Source: Tilletia caries
Taxonomy: Eukaryota > Basidiomycota > Exobasidiomycetes > Tilletiales > Tilletiaceae
Assembly: GCA_032718865.1 (NCBI GenBank)
Contig: JALUTQ010000045.1
Span: 1,240,001 to 1,304,000, forward strand
DNA length: 64,000 bases
Direction: 5' to 3'
This document shows, piece by piece, positions 47,836 through 60,303 of this stretch. Position 1 is the stretch's first letter. Each line of letters starts with the position of its first letter. Below the pieces are notes generated by a model that saw only the letters and a list, made by a program, of their open reading frames with translations, made no database searches and was not told the DNA's origin. Both the position numbers and the translations under genes were made by a program.

Positions 47836-47852
47836 TGGCTGGGAGAGGACAT

Positions 47853-48801
47853 TTTCTTTGCGCTGATGGTAGTAGAAAGGAAGGAAAATCAATTGCTTCT
47901 GACGCGTCGACGGACGACGCGTCGAGAGTCAAGACTCGAGAGACAATCTGACTTCGGCGCCGATGCTCATCTCGTGCTGCCTGATGCGCTATGACGTCAT
48001 CACACATCGCTTTCGTTCGCTTTGAATCAACTGACACTGGCGAAGTGCAGGAAACCTCGCCCTCACTCAGAATCTGGTCGAGGGTGGCTCTCAATTGACA
48101 TAGAGAGGCCATTGGGAATCGCAGAAAATCATGGAAATCGAAACGGTTGTGGACCATCTTGCTCATCAACCACCTGAACAACACGGTTACTGAAAGCTGG
48201 AGATGGCGGAACAGTCCTCGTGCTGCAGGACATCGAAGTTTGAGATCATGGGCTCGCGTTGTCAGTGATATTGGCAAGGAGCGTAAACAGGGCATTTTGA
48301 GATTTTCGGTCGAGGGTGCACTCAGAAATCGACCCTTATTTCGCGAGACCGACCACGCCCTGTCGGGTCTGTGGTCGTTCGAGTGTCGAGACTAGCTGTT
48401 ACTTCGCTTCTCCTCCCTGTTCGGCTGTCGGGCTGTCGGAATTCGGATCTTCCGCCTTTGTACTCCTTGGGAGCATTCTGTATCATGTACATATGTGGAG
48501 AGCTCGAGCGAGAGGGTCGATCAAACAGAGCGTTCCACATCAAGTACCTGGGCTGTGCGAGGAGCAGCCGAGCGGAACGATGGACTCTGGAGCCTGGTTG
48601 GGGCCTAGGAGTCTGGACAGGCTCTATGGCTTCTGCGGGTGACGCTGAATAAGGAAGTTGGGTCACGGAGACCCAATAATTTCTCCGTTACATGCTTATT
48701 GTACTATACAGTTTGATTGATGTTGATGCAAGGACAATTGGGGTGCTGCGAACCTTGTGCTGTGCGTGCGTGAGTGCGTCTGCCAGAACCCGCCTCTCCT
48801 T
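47853..48801. other. Upstream region of the RecQ-like gene
   Basis: 949 bp between the helicase ATG and the stop of the next minus-strand gene. It contains a close pair of ACGCGT sites just upstream of the ATG. No coding frame resembles a family. Confidence 0.5.
47900..47920. promoter_or_regulatory. Pair of ACGCGT (MCB-like) sites in front of the RecQ-like gene
   Basis: ACGCGT at 47900-47905 and 47915-47920, each inside the palindrome GACGCGTC, lie 48-68 bp upstream of the helicase ATG. The 15-bp spacing equals that of the pair upstream of the deacetylase. MCB sites drive G1/S expression of replication and repair genes in other fungi, which would suit a helicase. Binding here is inference. 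Confidence 0.4.
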
Positions 48802-49692
48802 TCACTGAGGAGCCGGAATGATGGGTACGCGGGTGGCATCGCTGACAACGTCCGTCGCCGCCTGGGCCGAGACTGCCACACTGCTGAGTCGGTCGTTCGA
48901 GTAGATCTTGAAAGTGACGCTGTTCTGACCGGGGCTGGTGATCATGGTGCGCGTGCCAGGGATGTAGCCGCCCAGTTCAGAGGCGTAGACGTCAATACGG
49001 ATCAAGACGAAGTGTCCACCCGTCGCAGTGGATGAGGGCGTCCACGAAGTCGTGTAGTTGCCCGTCGTGCCCGCCACCCTGGCGACCTTCACATTACTGG
49101 GAGGAGAAGGAAGCGTCGTGACGGGGCCTGAGATGGCCGGGCTGATGAAGTCGTTGCGGTAATTGTAGCCGCTTCCAAGTGTGGACCGCGAGAACAGTGC
49201 CGTCGGCTTGTTGCCGCTTGTGCCAGAGGAGCAGATGCCTTTGAACTGGTGAACGGAGACAGCGTAGTTATTGGGGACCGTGTAACGGCCATAGTCGGCA
49301 ATTCCAGTGTTGCTGAGCGTGTAGTTGCCCGAGATAGGCGTAATCTCACGGCTGTAGGAGGAAGAAGGGACATCACGTTCATCAGTCTCGCCTTCTGCAA
49401 GGGCGCCAAGCAGTTCGAGCTGATCTACTCACCGGGTGGACGAGCCAGAGTATGTGGCGTAGAACCTGAGAGTGTGGCGAGAGTCGAAGCCATCACGTCG
49501 GAAAGTGAGCTGAAAGTTGCAATTGCCAATGTCCTGGGCCTGAAAGGCGTAAGGCTTCTTGATGTAGGGATCGTTCCACGTCGAGCTTTGGCGGGCGACG
49601 AGTTCCGTCGAACTGCTGGATGCAGAGTCAAGCGGCGCGGCCAGGGCGAGGCCGGCGAAGAGTGCGAGGGTAAGAGCTCGGAACGCGACCAT
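48802..49692 (-). CDS. Secreted protein of unknown function, 269 aa
   Basis: Two exons, 49692-49433 and 49351-48802, sum to 810 nt. A clear signal peptide (MVAFRALTLALFAGLALAAP) is followed by a mature protein with few cysteines (QAQDIGNCNFQ; FKGICSSGTSG). Many beta-prone Ser/Thr/Gly segments and several N-glycosylation sites (NYTLSN, NYTTSW) are visible. The second half (PSPPSNVKVARVAGTTGNYTTSW through RTMITSPGQNSVTFKIYSND) has the feel of an immunoglobulin-like or fibronectin-like beta sandwich, but no family was recognised. It probably acts in the cell wall or outside the cell. An effector role cannot be claimed from sequence alone. Confidence 0.75.
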
Positions 49693-50531
49693 GATAGGCG
49701 AGATCAAGGAGAAGGGGCAAAAGGATTGGGGAAGGGTTGCGTGGGCAATGGGCAGAGGCTGTAGATGGCAGATGGTGATGGGAAAGAGGGCGGAGAGAGT
49801 GAGCGCCTTGTATACGGTACTTATATAGATGTAGAAGTCAGCGTGTCAAGCAGGATGGCTCGGCGAGTTTTCGCCTGGGCAAGGGGGGTGAAGCGTGAAG
49901 CGATGGGGGCATGAAGCATGGCGCATGAAGGTCAGCCCATGAGATCAGGGAAGTCGACTTCCAAGACGACGCCAATGGCCACCTTACGCTACTGGGCACA
50001 GCCAAGACATAGTGAGGACAGAAAGTAAGCCGCGGTCAGTGTTGGAGGCTGTAAGTGACCGTCACTTGTCGCCTTGTCGGTGCTCCCCGTCAGGTCAGTG
50101 GAAACCATGCTGAATGACGACTGCCAGGCTGTTGTTCGCGTCGTTTGTTGCAGGCGACTTCTCCAACCTCGGACCCACGCCAAGAAGAGCGCCAAGCTGC
50201 TCTGTTTTTTCCCGGTGCCCATTGATTAGCGTCGTCGATGAACGAACCCAGGAACCCATCATCCCAGATGCCAGCATCGTTCTCCTCCTTCTGTTGCCCA
50301 TCTGCTCGGGACTGGGAGCTTGCAAGTAGCAAAGTCCGACCCTGATGAGTACAAAGCATTCAGTGTTCAGTATCTCAGCTTCGTTGAGGACCACTGTGTG
50401 ATAGGAGCGTTGTGCGAAGGAAGATCGAATCGTGAGAGTACAAGAGCAAAAAATCGTAGAAGTAGCGGGCAGAAGATCGGAGAGCCCGTCGTTGCAATCG
50501 AAACCAAGGGCACAGATGGCAGTGTTAGCGT
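49693..50531. other. Intergenic between the secreted-protein gene and PRP8
   Basis: 839 bp holding the secreted-protein promoter and the PRP8 3' UTR. No gene, repeat or RNA was recognised. Confidence 0.5.
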
Positions 50532-53500
50532 TTAGGCAAAGTTGTCTTGCCAGTCCGCCCCCTCCGCGTCGCCTTCGTCAGCCTGGGCAAATGTCTGTCG
50601 AGGGAGTACCAGAAGGAAAGTCAGCTTCCTCTACACTTGCACTCGCAAACAAGGTCACGTCAAAGAATCAGTTACTCACAAGGAAGTTCTGAGGGCGATG
50701 AATCTCGTCCCAGAACGATCTTGGCCGGTCTAGAACGACCGAGTATCGGATCGTGTTCGTCCACTGCGCTGAGAGTGAAAGGCCGTAGTTCCAGGCACCT
50801 TCTGAGGGCGACAGCGTCGTGCCCAAGATGCGGTCGGAGAGAAGCATCTGCACGCGTTCGGCCATGTTCGGGTTGAAGCCGCCGGGGTTACCAGAGGCTA
50901 GGTCCGCTGGGGATACCTTTCGTCCCCATTCGAAGCCGCCTGACGACAAGGTATAGGCACTGAGCGAGACACTGCCCGGCGTCCATGCACAGGTGACCAG
51001 AATACTGTTCGCACCCCATTCTTGATGTTGACCCATCATGCGGGCATGCGCAGCGACATCTGGCGCGGAGAGGTGTGGCATATCGTTGGCCTGAGTCTTG
51101 ATCCAACCGAGAGGCTCCAGATCTTTGAGCATGTAGTCGTGCTGTGGAAGCTCATTTGGCAGGTCGACACCATTGTTGCTGCCTCGCTGCGGAACCCAAA
51201 CGACGACCTTGATCTCCTTGACACTTGGCGCGTCAGGCGGCGAAACACCGTACAGATAAGCAGCAGCTTGGGTGCGCAGATCCGCGTTGATGATGAAGGT
51301 GCGGAGAATGTTCTTGGGCATGACATATGTCAAGGCCCCAAGATCCTCCTTCACATCATCATTCGACACGTAGAGATGCTGGGTACGAAGGGGAAGGTTC
51401 GTCGCGCTGAGGGCACGAATGCGCCAATCACTCTTCGAGCTGAACACCTGCGTCTCATACTGAGTCGTTGTGACGGTCTGGATCTCGTCGCCGTGCACAT
51501 TGACTGTCTTCGTCTGCAAGGCAGTGACTTGCGCAGCAGCCTGAGCATTCTTCTCGATCTCGGCCATCTCTTGTCGCTGGACACTCGGAGCTTGGATCTC
51601 CATGCCGAGAATGATATCACGGATCTCGCTTGAGGTCAAACTCGCCACATTGACCGAGTTTCGCTTGCCGTAATCTTGCAAGATGAGGTCACGCAGCGCC
51701 ACTTCGACCTTGATCCAGTCGTCATCGGAGAACGTCGGCCAGATGTGGTGGGGCTCGGTGACGGTGTGTACATTGGGGCGCAGAATGATCTTCGCCTTCT
51801 CCTGATTGACGTGCAAGGCACGAAGGAGCAGAAGGACACGCGAGAAGGCCGTGTACGACGAGATGCTCTTCAACCAGTCGTCGTAGAGTGAGTACAAGAC
51901 CATCTGCGGCTGCGTGGCACGCAAGATGAGGTCACCGAACTTCTCGAGCTTCATGCATGCCTGGAATGGCAATTGCATCTCCGAACCCTTGATGACGATG
52001 TTAGGGAAGTCGAGCAAGTGGACCTCGAGAGGGTCCAGCATACCCTTACGCGTCACAATGACCTGCTTAGGCTGCTCTTCGATGGGCAACGATCGGACCA
52101 GCGCTGCAACTTCTTCAGCGGTCTTCCACTTGGCCAGCTGGCCGAGACGCTTCTGACCAGCCCAGACAGAGGTGTGAATGATCTTGAGGAAGAGTTGACC
52201 TGTCCGCGGGTTCAGGATGAAGATAGCGCCATTGATAGGCTTGGTGACCAAGTTACCCTCGAAAGTTCGGTGGATGGTGACGCGGTACACATTGGTGTCA
52301 TCGACCATCCAGATGACTTGGTTGCTGAACAGCTCGGCGTAGTTGCTTGAGTTGAGGTACGGCTCCGTGGGCTCGGAGCTGTACAGCTGGAGACCCTTGC
52401 GAATGCGCTCGCGAAGGACGTAGAGCGCAGGGTTGGCCTTCATGACCTTGCCCATCGCCTGCTGGATCAGAGGCTTGCTGCCAGGGAACCAGTTGCCGTA
52501 CGCGGAGTGCATGTTGTACGCCAAGTCGATGGAAATCAACACACCCGTAGGTGACGGGTAGATCGACGTCGAGTCGCTCGTGTAGTCCAAGAACTTGGCA
52601 CGGGCGTAGCGCTCCACATCGTGAGAGTCGAAGTCTCCCCATCGCAACTGCACGTCAAGCCACCACTTGTTCGAGCTCGAGCCATCGTGAGCATCTTGCT
52701 TGTCAGTGAGCAGAGATGGGCGGCTCATGGGCCACTTGTAGCTGGCAAACAGCAGAATGTCGGCGCATGATGCGTTCATGCGGTACGACTTTCGCGGATG
52801 GATCGTCTCCTTCTGCACCGTCTCGATCTGCAGCGCCTCGAGCTCCTGGTCGAAGACCTGGCATAAGTCCATGACAACAGACTCGTGGATCTTCTGCCAC
52901 ATGTGGGCACGGAAGATCTGGATGAGCGAGATCTTGAGGGTGGGAATCTTGCCGTGCATGAAGATGCCCGTCAGATCAAGCTGCACCTGGAAACCGACGT
53001 ATACGTTGGCACGGTTGATCGTCGGACTCCACCAAAGTGTGAAGCGACGGTTCGGGATTTGACTCAGACCGGATCGCTGAGCGTTGGTGAGCTTCTTGAA
53101 CTTCATCGACTCTGTAAATCAAAGCAAGCATATATTGTCAGCACGATCGAGTACATCGACCGACGAAGACAATTGCGTATACTCACCCTCGAAGCCGCTG
53201 TGGTAGAGCACATTGAAAGCAAATCAAACAGAATCTTATCAGCACTATTCTGACAAAAAGAGAACGAAGACACGCAAAAAGACTGACCTTGCTTTCTCCC
53301 AGAAGAGACCCTCCCATGTGGGGAATCCTGTGCCCTTGAAGAGCGTGTGCTCGAGGATACCTTCAACACCTCCGAGCGCAGCAATCACATCGACACGGTA
53401 GTTGTTGAGTTGCCACAGCTTGCCGTCGTGTCGCTGCGAGGTCCACCAGAATGGGTTGTGCTTGAGGATCTGGAACTGCTTCCACTCCGTCCGCAGCCGC

Positions 53501-56500
53501 CACATCTTGTCGTAGCTGAGAATCGTTCGATCACGCTGGAACAGGGTATTGATTCGCGGCAGACCGCGATCCCAGCTGTCCTCCATATCTTCGAGTGTGA
53601 GTCGGCGATTCTGAGCCAAGGCCTCCTTTCGCTTGGCTGCGTACTCGGCCCAGACACGCGCACTGTCGAGGAACTCGGCCTCCCAAGGCTGGATGTAGCG
53701 GTACAAGTTGGGGATGAGTGCATCTTCTTCATGCGTCATACCGGCGCGGAAGTGCGTGATGCCGGTCTCCGTCTGCTTGCTCCAGCGCAAGTCAGATTGC
53801 GGAATGAGTATGTGAGCCATCGACAACATGCCAAGACCTCCCAGCTCTGCGATTGAGATGGATCAAACTTCAGCAACAGCAAGATTCGACAGTACAGAAC
53901 ATTGAGAAACTCACCTTTGGGGGTGTAGAACACAGCGGGAGGGAACCTTGAAGGCATCTTGGAGTTCAGTCCAATCTTGACCCGCGTCTGTACCTTGTTC
54001 TCTGCCTTCACCAACGAATCAAGCAGCTCCGGCGTGGTGAGCACAGCCTCGCGGTAGTACGTCATCAGCGACACCAGGCACGAGTTGTACTTGTTGACAA
54101 TCTTGCTGAACGTCGTGGCACCGGCCGACATGAGCATCTGTCGCACTCGGTTGTTGAAGTTGAGCACGCCCTCTTCAGACACTCGGACATATGCATGCGC
54201 AGAGCGCTCGCCGCTGGAAGCCTGGACGAGGCCCCACACACCATCCTTGGCCTCGCTCATCTCCGCCGCACGGATCTTCGGCAGGATGCGGATCTCGAAT
54301 CCTTGCATGGTGAAGAGCAGGTTCGGGTTGTCCTTGCTGTACACGCTCACGAAGCTGTCCTCCCACTCGATCGTGGTCAGGGCTCGGGGCAGGCGGTTCT
54401 TGATGTCCCAGAAGACGGCACGTCCGAGGTTGACGTCGTGCTTGATCAGACGCATTCGGCAGTCGCGTGGCCAGCACTTCCTGTTGTTGTATCCGATCAA
54501 GTTCGAGTTGGTCGGATCAGGGTTGGCACTGAGGTATCGCTGGATCAGATCCCTCGACTCTTCAGAGGTGAACTTGAAGAAAATGTGGATACGATCGATG
54601 TAGCGTGCGTATAGCCGGATTGGGTGTCGTGACTCTGTCGCTTTGTCTCGGTACTGCAGGAACCCATTTGGTGTAGTGGGAGGACCAGCCATTTCGCTGG
54701 CGCGTTGCAGGCCCAGGATGAGCAGATCCAACACCAGTCCGTAGTACTGGAAGATGAACGCAGCAAATTGAAGGCCACGAATCAATCCATAACCATTGAC
54801 GTGTGCCATGTCCTTCCACACGATCGAGATGTTGTTCTTGGCAGTGCTGTACGAGAGAGAGAAAGTTCAGCTTCAAGCTTCCCTGGATGACCTACTGAGA
54901 GCAAAACATGGGGACTCACCAGTAATCGGCCAAATTTGCGTCCATAATCAACCGCAACAACCGATTCAGCAACGTTAAGTCGATCTTCTCGTACACCCTG
55001 CTGAGCGTCGTCTCCATCATGACGCCACACTCGCCCTCACTCGTCTCCCACACATCTTGCAGATTGTTGATGCCGTTGCACCACTTGTACACGAGCAAAG
55101 GCGGTGGCTCCTGGTCGCTCGGCTTGATCCAAGCAGGGAAGAGCTGGCGCTTGTCCGCCTCGTAGCTCAGGTACTGATCCAGATACGCGTCCGTGATCTT
55201 CTCCATGGGCTCGATATCGTAGCACGGGATGATCCTCTCGTACGTGTCGAAGAACTCCAAGCCAGCTTCCTTGAAGGATCGCTGCGTAAGCATAAGTCGC
55301 TTGATACGAGCAAGCGTCTCATGAGGGTTGTCGAATGCCTGCTCGACAAGCGCGAGCTCTTCACGCTGTGTCTGGTTGAGCCGACCCTTGACCGAGTAGG
55401 CCTCCTTCAGCTTCTCCAACGCCAAGACGAGCAACTTCGTGTCATGCTTGAAGTTAAGCGACGGGAAGGGGATCGGTTGGAAGCGGCGACTCTCCAGCCA
55501 GTGCACTGTCGAAGTGTAGATGGCAACAGCGGCCTCACTGGTGATGTATGGGCCATCCTTCAGATACCCGTTCTGACGCTCCTGCTCCGCCTTGAGGTAC
55601 AAGCGCGTGATGCGGCCGAGATTCTTGCGTTGAACACCTTTGTCGACAGTTGCACCCCGACGGATACGCTCACGGTTGTAATGAGCAACAGACGTCCACC
55701 AGTCACTCTTGGCCTTTACGTATCGAAGAATCATGTTCTCGATCGCCGTAGGCATTCCGGGCACCTTCCACGGAACGTTTGCCTTCCAGCATCGCCAAGC
55801 CTCCGTCAAGTGCTGAAGAATCGTCTTCGCCTTGTTCTGCTTCACCTGGGCAGGCATCATGTCCAAGATGTCATGCATGACGGCAGCACGGAGCTCCAAG
55901 TCGAAGTGAGACTCGACTCGCTGTTTGGTAACAGTGCTCGCCACACCCTTCGAGTTACGACCCTCGAACTGACGGGCAAGCAAGTTGCCGAGCCATCGCT
56001 CCAACAGCGGGACAATGCCGCGCATGAAGAAGATCCAGACCCGCCAACTGGGAGCCCAGAAGCCAACACCAGGGCCTTTGCCCACAGGACCGGAGTTGAA
56101 GCGGTGATAAATGACGTGCTTCAAGTCCTTGCACGTACGGATCTGGTGCATGAGCTTGTACTTGTACCGGTACGCGCCTGTCAGCTGCCCGACGTGGTTG
56201 AGCAAGTATTGCAGACCATCTGCGAGTTGGAAAGCGTCGATGTTTCCGAGACGGTATTGGACGTGCGCGTCCACGATGAGCTTGGTAAGACGAGCCAACT
56301 CGCGAATGAGATGGAACGCGTTACCAAAGCGACTCTTCTTTCGCTCCTTCGTCGTGAGAGTCTTCACCGGCTTCAGATTAAAGTTGAACTGTAAAGAGAA
56401 TTTGGAATGAGGTGAGTGCGACATCAGGACAAGACGTTTGAAAATCGGCATATGATACTCACGTCAAGGTGAAGGTAGTGCAACCCCTTGCGGTGAATGA

Positions 56501-58247
56501 GCAGGTTGAGCATGTTGAAAGACTGGCGGATGACCTGCAGACCAGCCTCAACCCAGTCAAGTGTAGTGGTCTGGAAGAACTTGGTCGCCTTCAGTTGCCG
56601 GAAGAGCGACTTCTTCGCCACTGGCTTTGCTGTGCCGGTATGCAGCGCATTGAGAACGTAGCGCTTGAGAAGCTTCTGGTACGAGACTCGAGTCTTCACT
56701 ACTTGCTCCGGCGGGCAGCGTTCCAGGTACCATCCCTGAATCAGGGGAATGTCGATTAGACGCGTTGTCCGTCCACTGCGGCGGTTGTAGGGTGCAGGTG
56801 CCCACCAGAGGGCAATGGCATCTGAAGTGAGGTCGTTTGAGACGAATTCGTCTTCGAGGAAAGGGTCGATGCCCTCCGGAAGGTCGAAGGCAAGCTCGTC
56901 CGGCATTTCCTCGTCGCCCTCAATACCAACGCCGAAGACATCGTCCTCGTGACTGAGAACCTCCTCTCCATCATCGTCCACCGTGCGGAACTGATTTGCG
57001 CTGGACATTGATCGGTGAGAGATCGCGTTGATCAGCGGGTCGAAGTAGAAGCAAGGAAGATCAGGGTCTTCTGTCCGAATGTATACGTTCTTCGGCTCGT
57101 GATACCGGCCGATCTGCACCGATCGTGGTCGGCTGTTGTATAGATGAGGGAATGCGACCTTGTACTCGGTCCTGATCTGCTGTCGGATGATGACCTTGTG
57201 AATGTCGTTGAACTCGTTCCAGTCATCGTCGTATCCCTCGACATCTTTGTACAGCGGCTCGAACTTGGGTCCACCTGGGATCGCCATGTTGAGAGCCTTT
57301 GCAGTGTAGAAGGACTTGCGATCGAAAAGGTAGGAATAATTCCGGTCTCCGCTCTGGAAGTCACTGAGCAGTGTCCTGCCCAGCCGGTACAGAGTCGCCA
57401 TCTGTGGTAGGTCTAAGGACCACATCTTGTAGGACGGACCGTTGATGTAGCGCTTGTCGTCTACGAGTGGCTTGTGATCGTAGAACCAGTCGATGATAGG
57501 AGCGTCATCATCCTCGTCGAGTTCGAGTTGAATGGCATCCAAAGGCTCGACATCGAGCAGATTATCACCGTAATCGAGTGGCGGCTCCTCGTCGTCAAAG
57601 GGGGGGAAACGCATCCGCTTGAAATGCCTTCGATCCCGCTTCTCCCTGCGCATCGCTAACCACATTGCTGCCCATTGCGCATGGTAAATGGGTTCGACCA
57701 CCCGAGGAATTTCGTTCACGAACGTAATAGCACCCGTGATGTGGTAGAGCACGGGTACCTCGCGTACTTGCTGTGTAGGGTGAGCGAAATTCAAAAGTCA
57801 GTGAGAACATTTTTCGAAGGGAAGAGGTGCGCATACATGCGGGTTGGTACTCACCTCCCATGGCATCGGGATGTTCTCGAGCAGCTTCATCATCGCATGA
57901 GGAACATACTTGAGCGCCCCGAGATGGACGCGCTTCTCCGCGCGAAACTTGCGGTTGCTCATGTCACCATGATCCTTCATGATCTTGCGGATGACTTGCG
58001 GTGGGAGCTCCTGCTTGCCGGCATCGATGACTCCCGACTTCCCCTTGCGATCTCCGTATCTTCGACTCTGCAGTTGTTTCCATTTCCGCGCCTTGATGTC
58101 GATCTGCTCGCGACTCAGTGGCGCGGGTTCTCCTGGGTTGACATTAACACCGTTGGGGCCGGAGGGGAGTCCGGGTGGTGGCCCACGCATGGCGGCAGGA
58201 GCACTTGGTGGCGGTGCGCCAGCGAAGCCGGGGGGAGGACCAGCCAT
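50532..58247 (-). CDS. Pre-mRNA-splicing factor PRP8, 2388 aa
   Basis: Eight exons: 58247-57855, 57770-56463, 56388-54920, 54846-53915, 53846-53288, 53197-53187 (11 nt), 53111-50680 and 50594-50532. They sum to 7167 nt with matching phases. The start is the ATG at 58247 ([14 protein letters not shown]). Family blocks run in order: the proline-rich head; [17 protein letters not shown]; the N-terminal domain ([16 protein letters not shown]); [20 protein letters not shown]; the reverse-transcriptase-like core; [18 protein letters not shown]; the endonuclease-like and RNase H-like regions ([20 protein letters not shown]); and a C-terminal MPN/Jab1 domain ([20 protein letters not shown]). PRP8 is the central U5 snRNP scaffold that holds the spliceosome catalytic RNA. 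The microexon encodes part of SGFEES. The last exon encodes only 20 residues ending DWQDNFA. Confidence 0.97.
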
Positions 58248-58676
58248 GGCGAGGTCTTCCAACGAACGCGAAAGGGATTCCTTCTCCTCGCTCCTGGAGT
58301 TGCGTTTTGAGGAAGCGTTTCTCCGCGCGTCGATGTCACGAAGCTCCAATGCGCTTCCACACCGCGGGGCACTTCGACGAGGAGAACGTGTAGCAGGCAG
58401 AGGCGCGCTTGAGTCTGCTGTCCGCGGGGTTCGCCACCACAGAAGGAAAGATTGTCCCGACGCGTGCGAGCTGCCAAGTCAGGTGCTGCTTCTGGATCGC
58501 AATTCGCAGCGGCGTGCGGATGGACGTCGTCCAGAAGAAAGGCGGCCAAAGCCTGACCTGCTCAGCAAATTCTATCGGCCGAGAGATTTCCCAACGCCGC
58601 ACAGGTGGACGGCGATGAGCTCGGCGGACTCCAACTCGACACCGACACACACAAGCAAGCAAGTGAGCAAGTAACG

Positions 58677-59273
58677 ATGGCTTCTTTCTCCTCAACCTCG
58701 AACTTTGCGCCCGCCGCTTCAGAGACCGACTCCGGGCGGGCCGATGTCGCCATGAGTGACGCCGTTCCAGCCTCGTCCCTGTCCAACATGGCCACAGACT
58801 CGATCGCATCAGGCAGCGGAGCAACGTCCGCATTGCAAGATTCGGTTTCGCTGTCTCCCGCTCGAGTTGCAGTGCAGCGCGGCATTCCTCAGCCTGGCTT
58901 CGGTGGCCCGCAAAAGCGGAGAGCTCTGGGCAAGATGCCGTCTCATCGAATGACCGCCAGCAGTGGGCACGGTGCAGGTACTTCATACGGATACGGAGAA
59001 CAGGGCGATTGGGGCGGCGAGTACGAGGACTCGGTGGCTCGGCGCATGGGCGAGGAGAAGGTGGGTTTGCTGATGCCACTAGCCTGTTGCGCTGCCAAAA
59101 TGTTGACCTTGGGTTTTGTCGATTCATACACAGTCGCTGCTGGATGAACGCATTCGCGAGCGCTACATTCGAGGTATGTGTAATTCAGCGACGCAATCCT
59201 CTTGCTGACTTCATTCTGAGCTGTATCTTCTCTTTTCCCAGAGCTGGGCGACATCTTCGAGGCTGGGCGATGA
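58677..59273 (+). CDS. Small protein of unknown function, 151 aa
   Basis: Three exons, 58677-59060, 59134-59173 and 59242-59273, joined in frame (456 nt). It is divergent from PRP8 with 429 bp between start codons. The N-terminal two thirds are Ser/Ala-rich and disordered. A Gly/Tyr patch (GTSYGYGEQGDWGGEY) follows, then a charged helix (RRMGEEKSLLDERIRERYIR ending ELGDIFEAGR). The conserved-looking C-terminal helix, formed only after splicing, supports the model. No family was recognised. Location and function are unknown. Confidence 0.6.
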
Positions 59274-59611
59274 GCTTCCAATTTCCAACGATGCCTGTCC
59301 CCATCAACACCACAGCCTTGTCACGTCGCAACCCCCGCATGTAACCATTCTTGAACCCTCTCTCCGTAGCATTGTACAACCATTCATCAGCTTGCAACCC
59401 TCTGACCGATCGAGATATTGGCCTGCCTCACACGCCGACACGGGAAGAGGCTGAGTAATGCGCGATTCGATGGAATGGGAGATGAAATGCGGGCTAGAAG
59501 TACAGAAGGGCAGTTTGTTTGCCTTGTCGTTCTTTGGCAAGGGAGATATGGATCTTTGCTGTGCCGCACGACAGCGGATGCGTTCGTGTTGGCAGGCGTG
59601 CGCTCGTGCGC
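59274..59611. other. Convergent intergenic region
   Basis: 338 bp between the stops of the small unknown gene and SmG. No feature was recognised. Confidence 0.5.
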
Positions 59612-60105
59612 TCATGTCTTGACCGGTTCTAAGCCTTCGACCAGTGTCACGCTCGCCCCTCTTACCACCTATGAACGAAAACAGAAATAAGTCAGCGATC
59701 CACTCGGCAATGCCGAATCTGCGCAGCTTGTGCGATACTCACAACCGTCCCGCACTGAGGCCCGTCCTTCCAGAGGTTGAGGTTACCCTTTATGGGATGG
59801 ATCTGCTCCACTGCATTTTCGACAACGACTGCAGATAGAGGAAGGAGACCTCGAGTCAGCGACACACATCACCCCAGAGCATGCGAGCGGTGTACGTACT
59901 GTTCATGAAGACGTCGTATCCTCGCAGTGTACCTGTGATGCGCCGCCCACCATTGACGGAGACGGCGACGCGCTTGTCGATGTACCGCTTGAGTTCGGGT
60001 TGAGCAACTTCGGGTAGGGAATGAGAACAGCTGTCAGCATCACGCAGCACCATCGGCCGCGGCATCCGTCTGCCATCGTTCTGTGGGCGACTCACCTTTG
60101 GACAT
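59612..60105 (-). CDS. Small nuclear ribonucleoprotein G (SmG), 86 aa
   Basis: Four exons: 60105-60096 (10 nt: ATG plus two codons and one base), 60007-59900, 59828-59743 and 59668-59612. They sum to 261 nt. The Sm1 motif is RVAVSVNGGRRITGTLRGYDVFMN. The Sm2 motif GTVVVRGASVTLVEGLEPV is split by the last intron. The short start MSK, the PELKRYIDKRV entry and the length identify SmG rather than LSM7. SmG is one of seven Sm proteins forming the ring on U1, U2, U4 and U5 snRNAs in the nucleus. The coding sequence would be missed by gene finders without the 10-nt first exon. Confidence 0.93.
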
Positions 60106-60303
60106 CTTGGCTTGGCTGGCTCCGCGTACTTAGCTGGAGGTTGGCTGCGATACTACAGGCATGCTGCCTTCGAGCGCGGCCAGGTGGTTGCGAGATTTCT
60201 TCTGAGGACTCCGGCGGTTCGGCCCGAACACCACGTGGCGCTGACACTTCCGTCCACCTCACTCTCTCCAGCTGAGCTCGCAGTTCGCACTCACTCACTC
60301 AGC

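Larger units (their letters stand above)
31896..47852 (-). pseudogene. RecQ-like DNA helicase, decayed and interrupted by two retroelements
   Basis: The ATG is at 47852-47850. Five codons later a Ty3/gypsy element intervenes (40953-47835), and the frame resumes at 40952 (HDPSCSTAQRNARKRKRQPL). Exon 1 ends at 40380 after Walker A (VVVAGTGRGKSLLWEI) and motif Ia. Intron 1 has a GC donor (GCAAGT) and holds the copia composite. Exon 2 is 34392-34286 and exon 3 runs from 33742. Exon 3 contains FASPELLLENP, the DEAH box (FVDEAHVVEDWGF), VALSATLP, the motif V region (VIVATEAGGMGIDIPDIARI) and the motif VI region (QHFGRAMRDP). At least three single-base frameshifts lie near 33570, 33130 and 32950. 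The C-terminal part has a CCDLC motif and ends at 31896. Intact relatives are 3'-5' helicases. As read this copy cannot make a full helicase. Confidence 0.82.

Noticed and set aside
31896..47852. Subtelomeric telomere-linked helicase (TLH-type) as evidence of a chromosome end
   Set aside because: The RecQ similarity is real, but housekeeping genes lie on both sides and no telomere repeat is present. Chromosome-end position is not supported.
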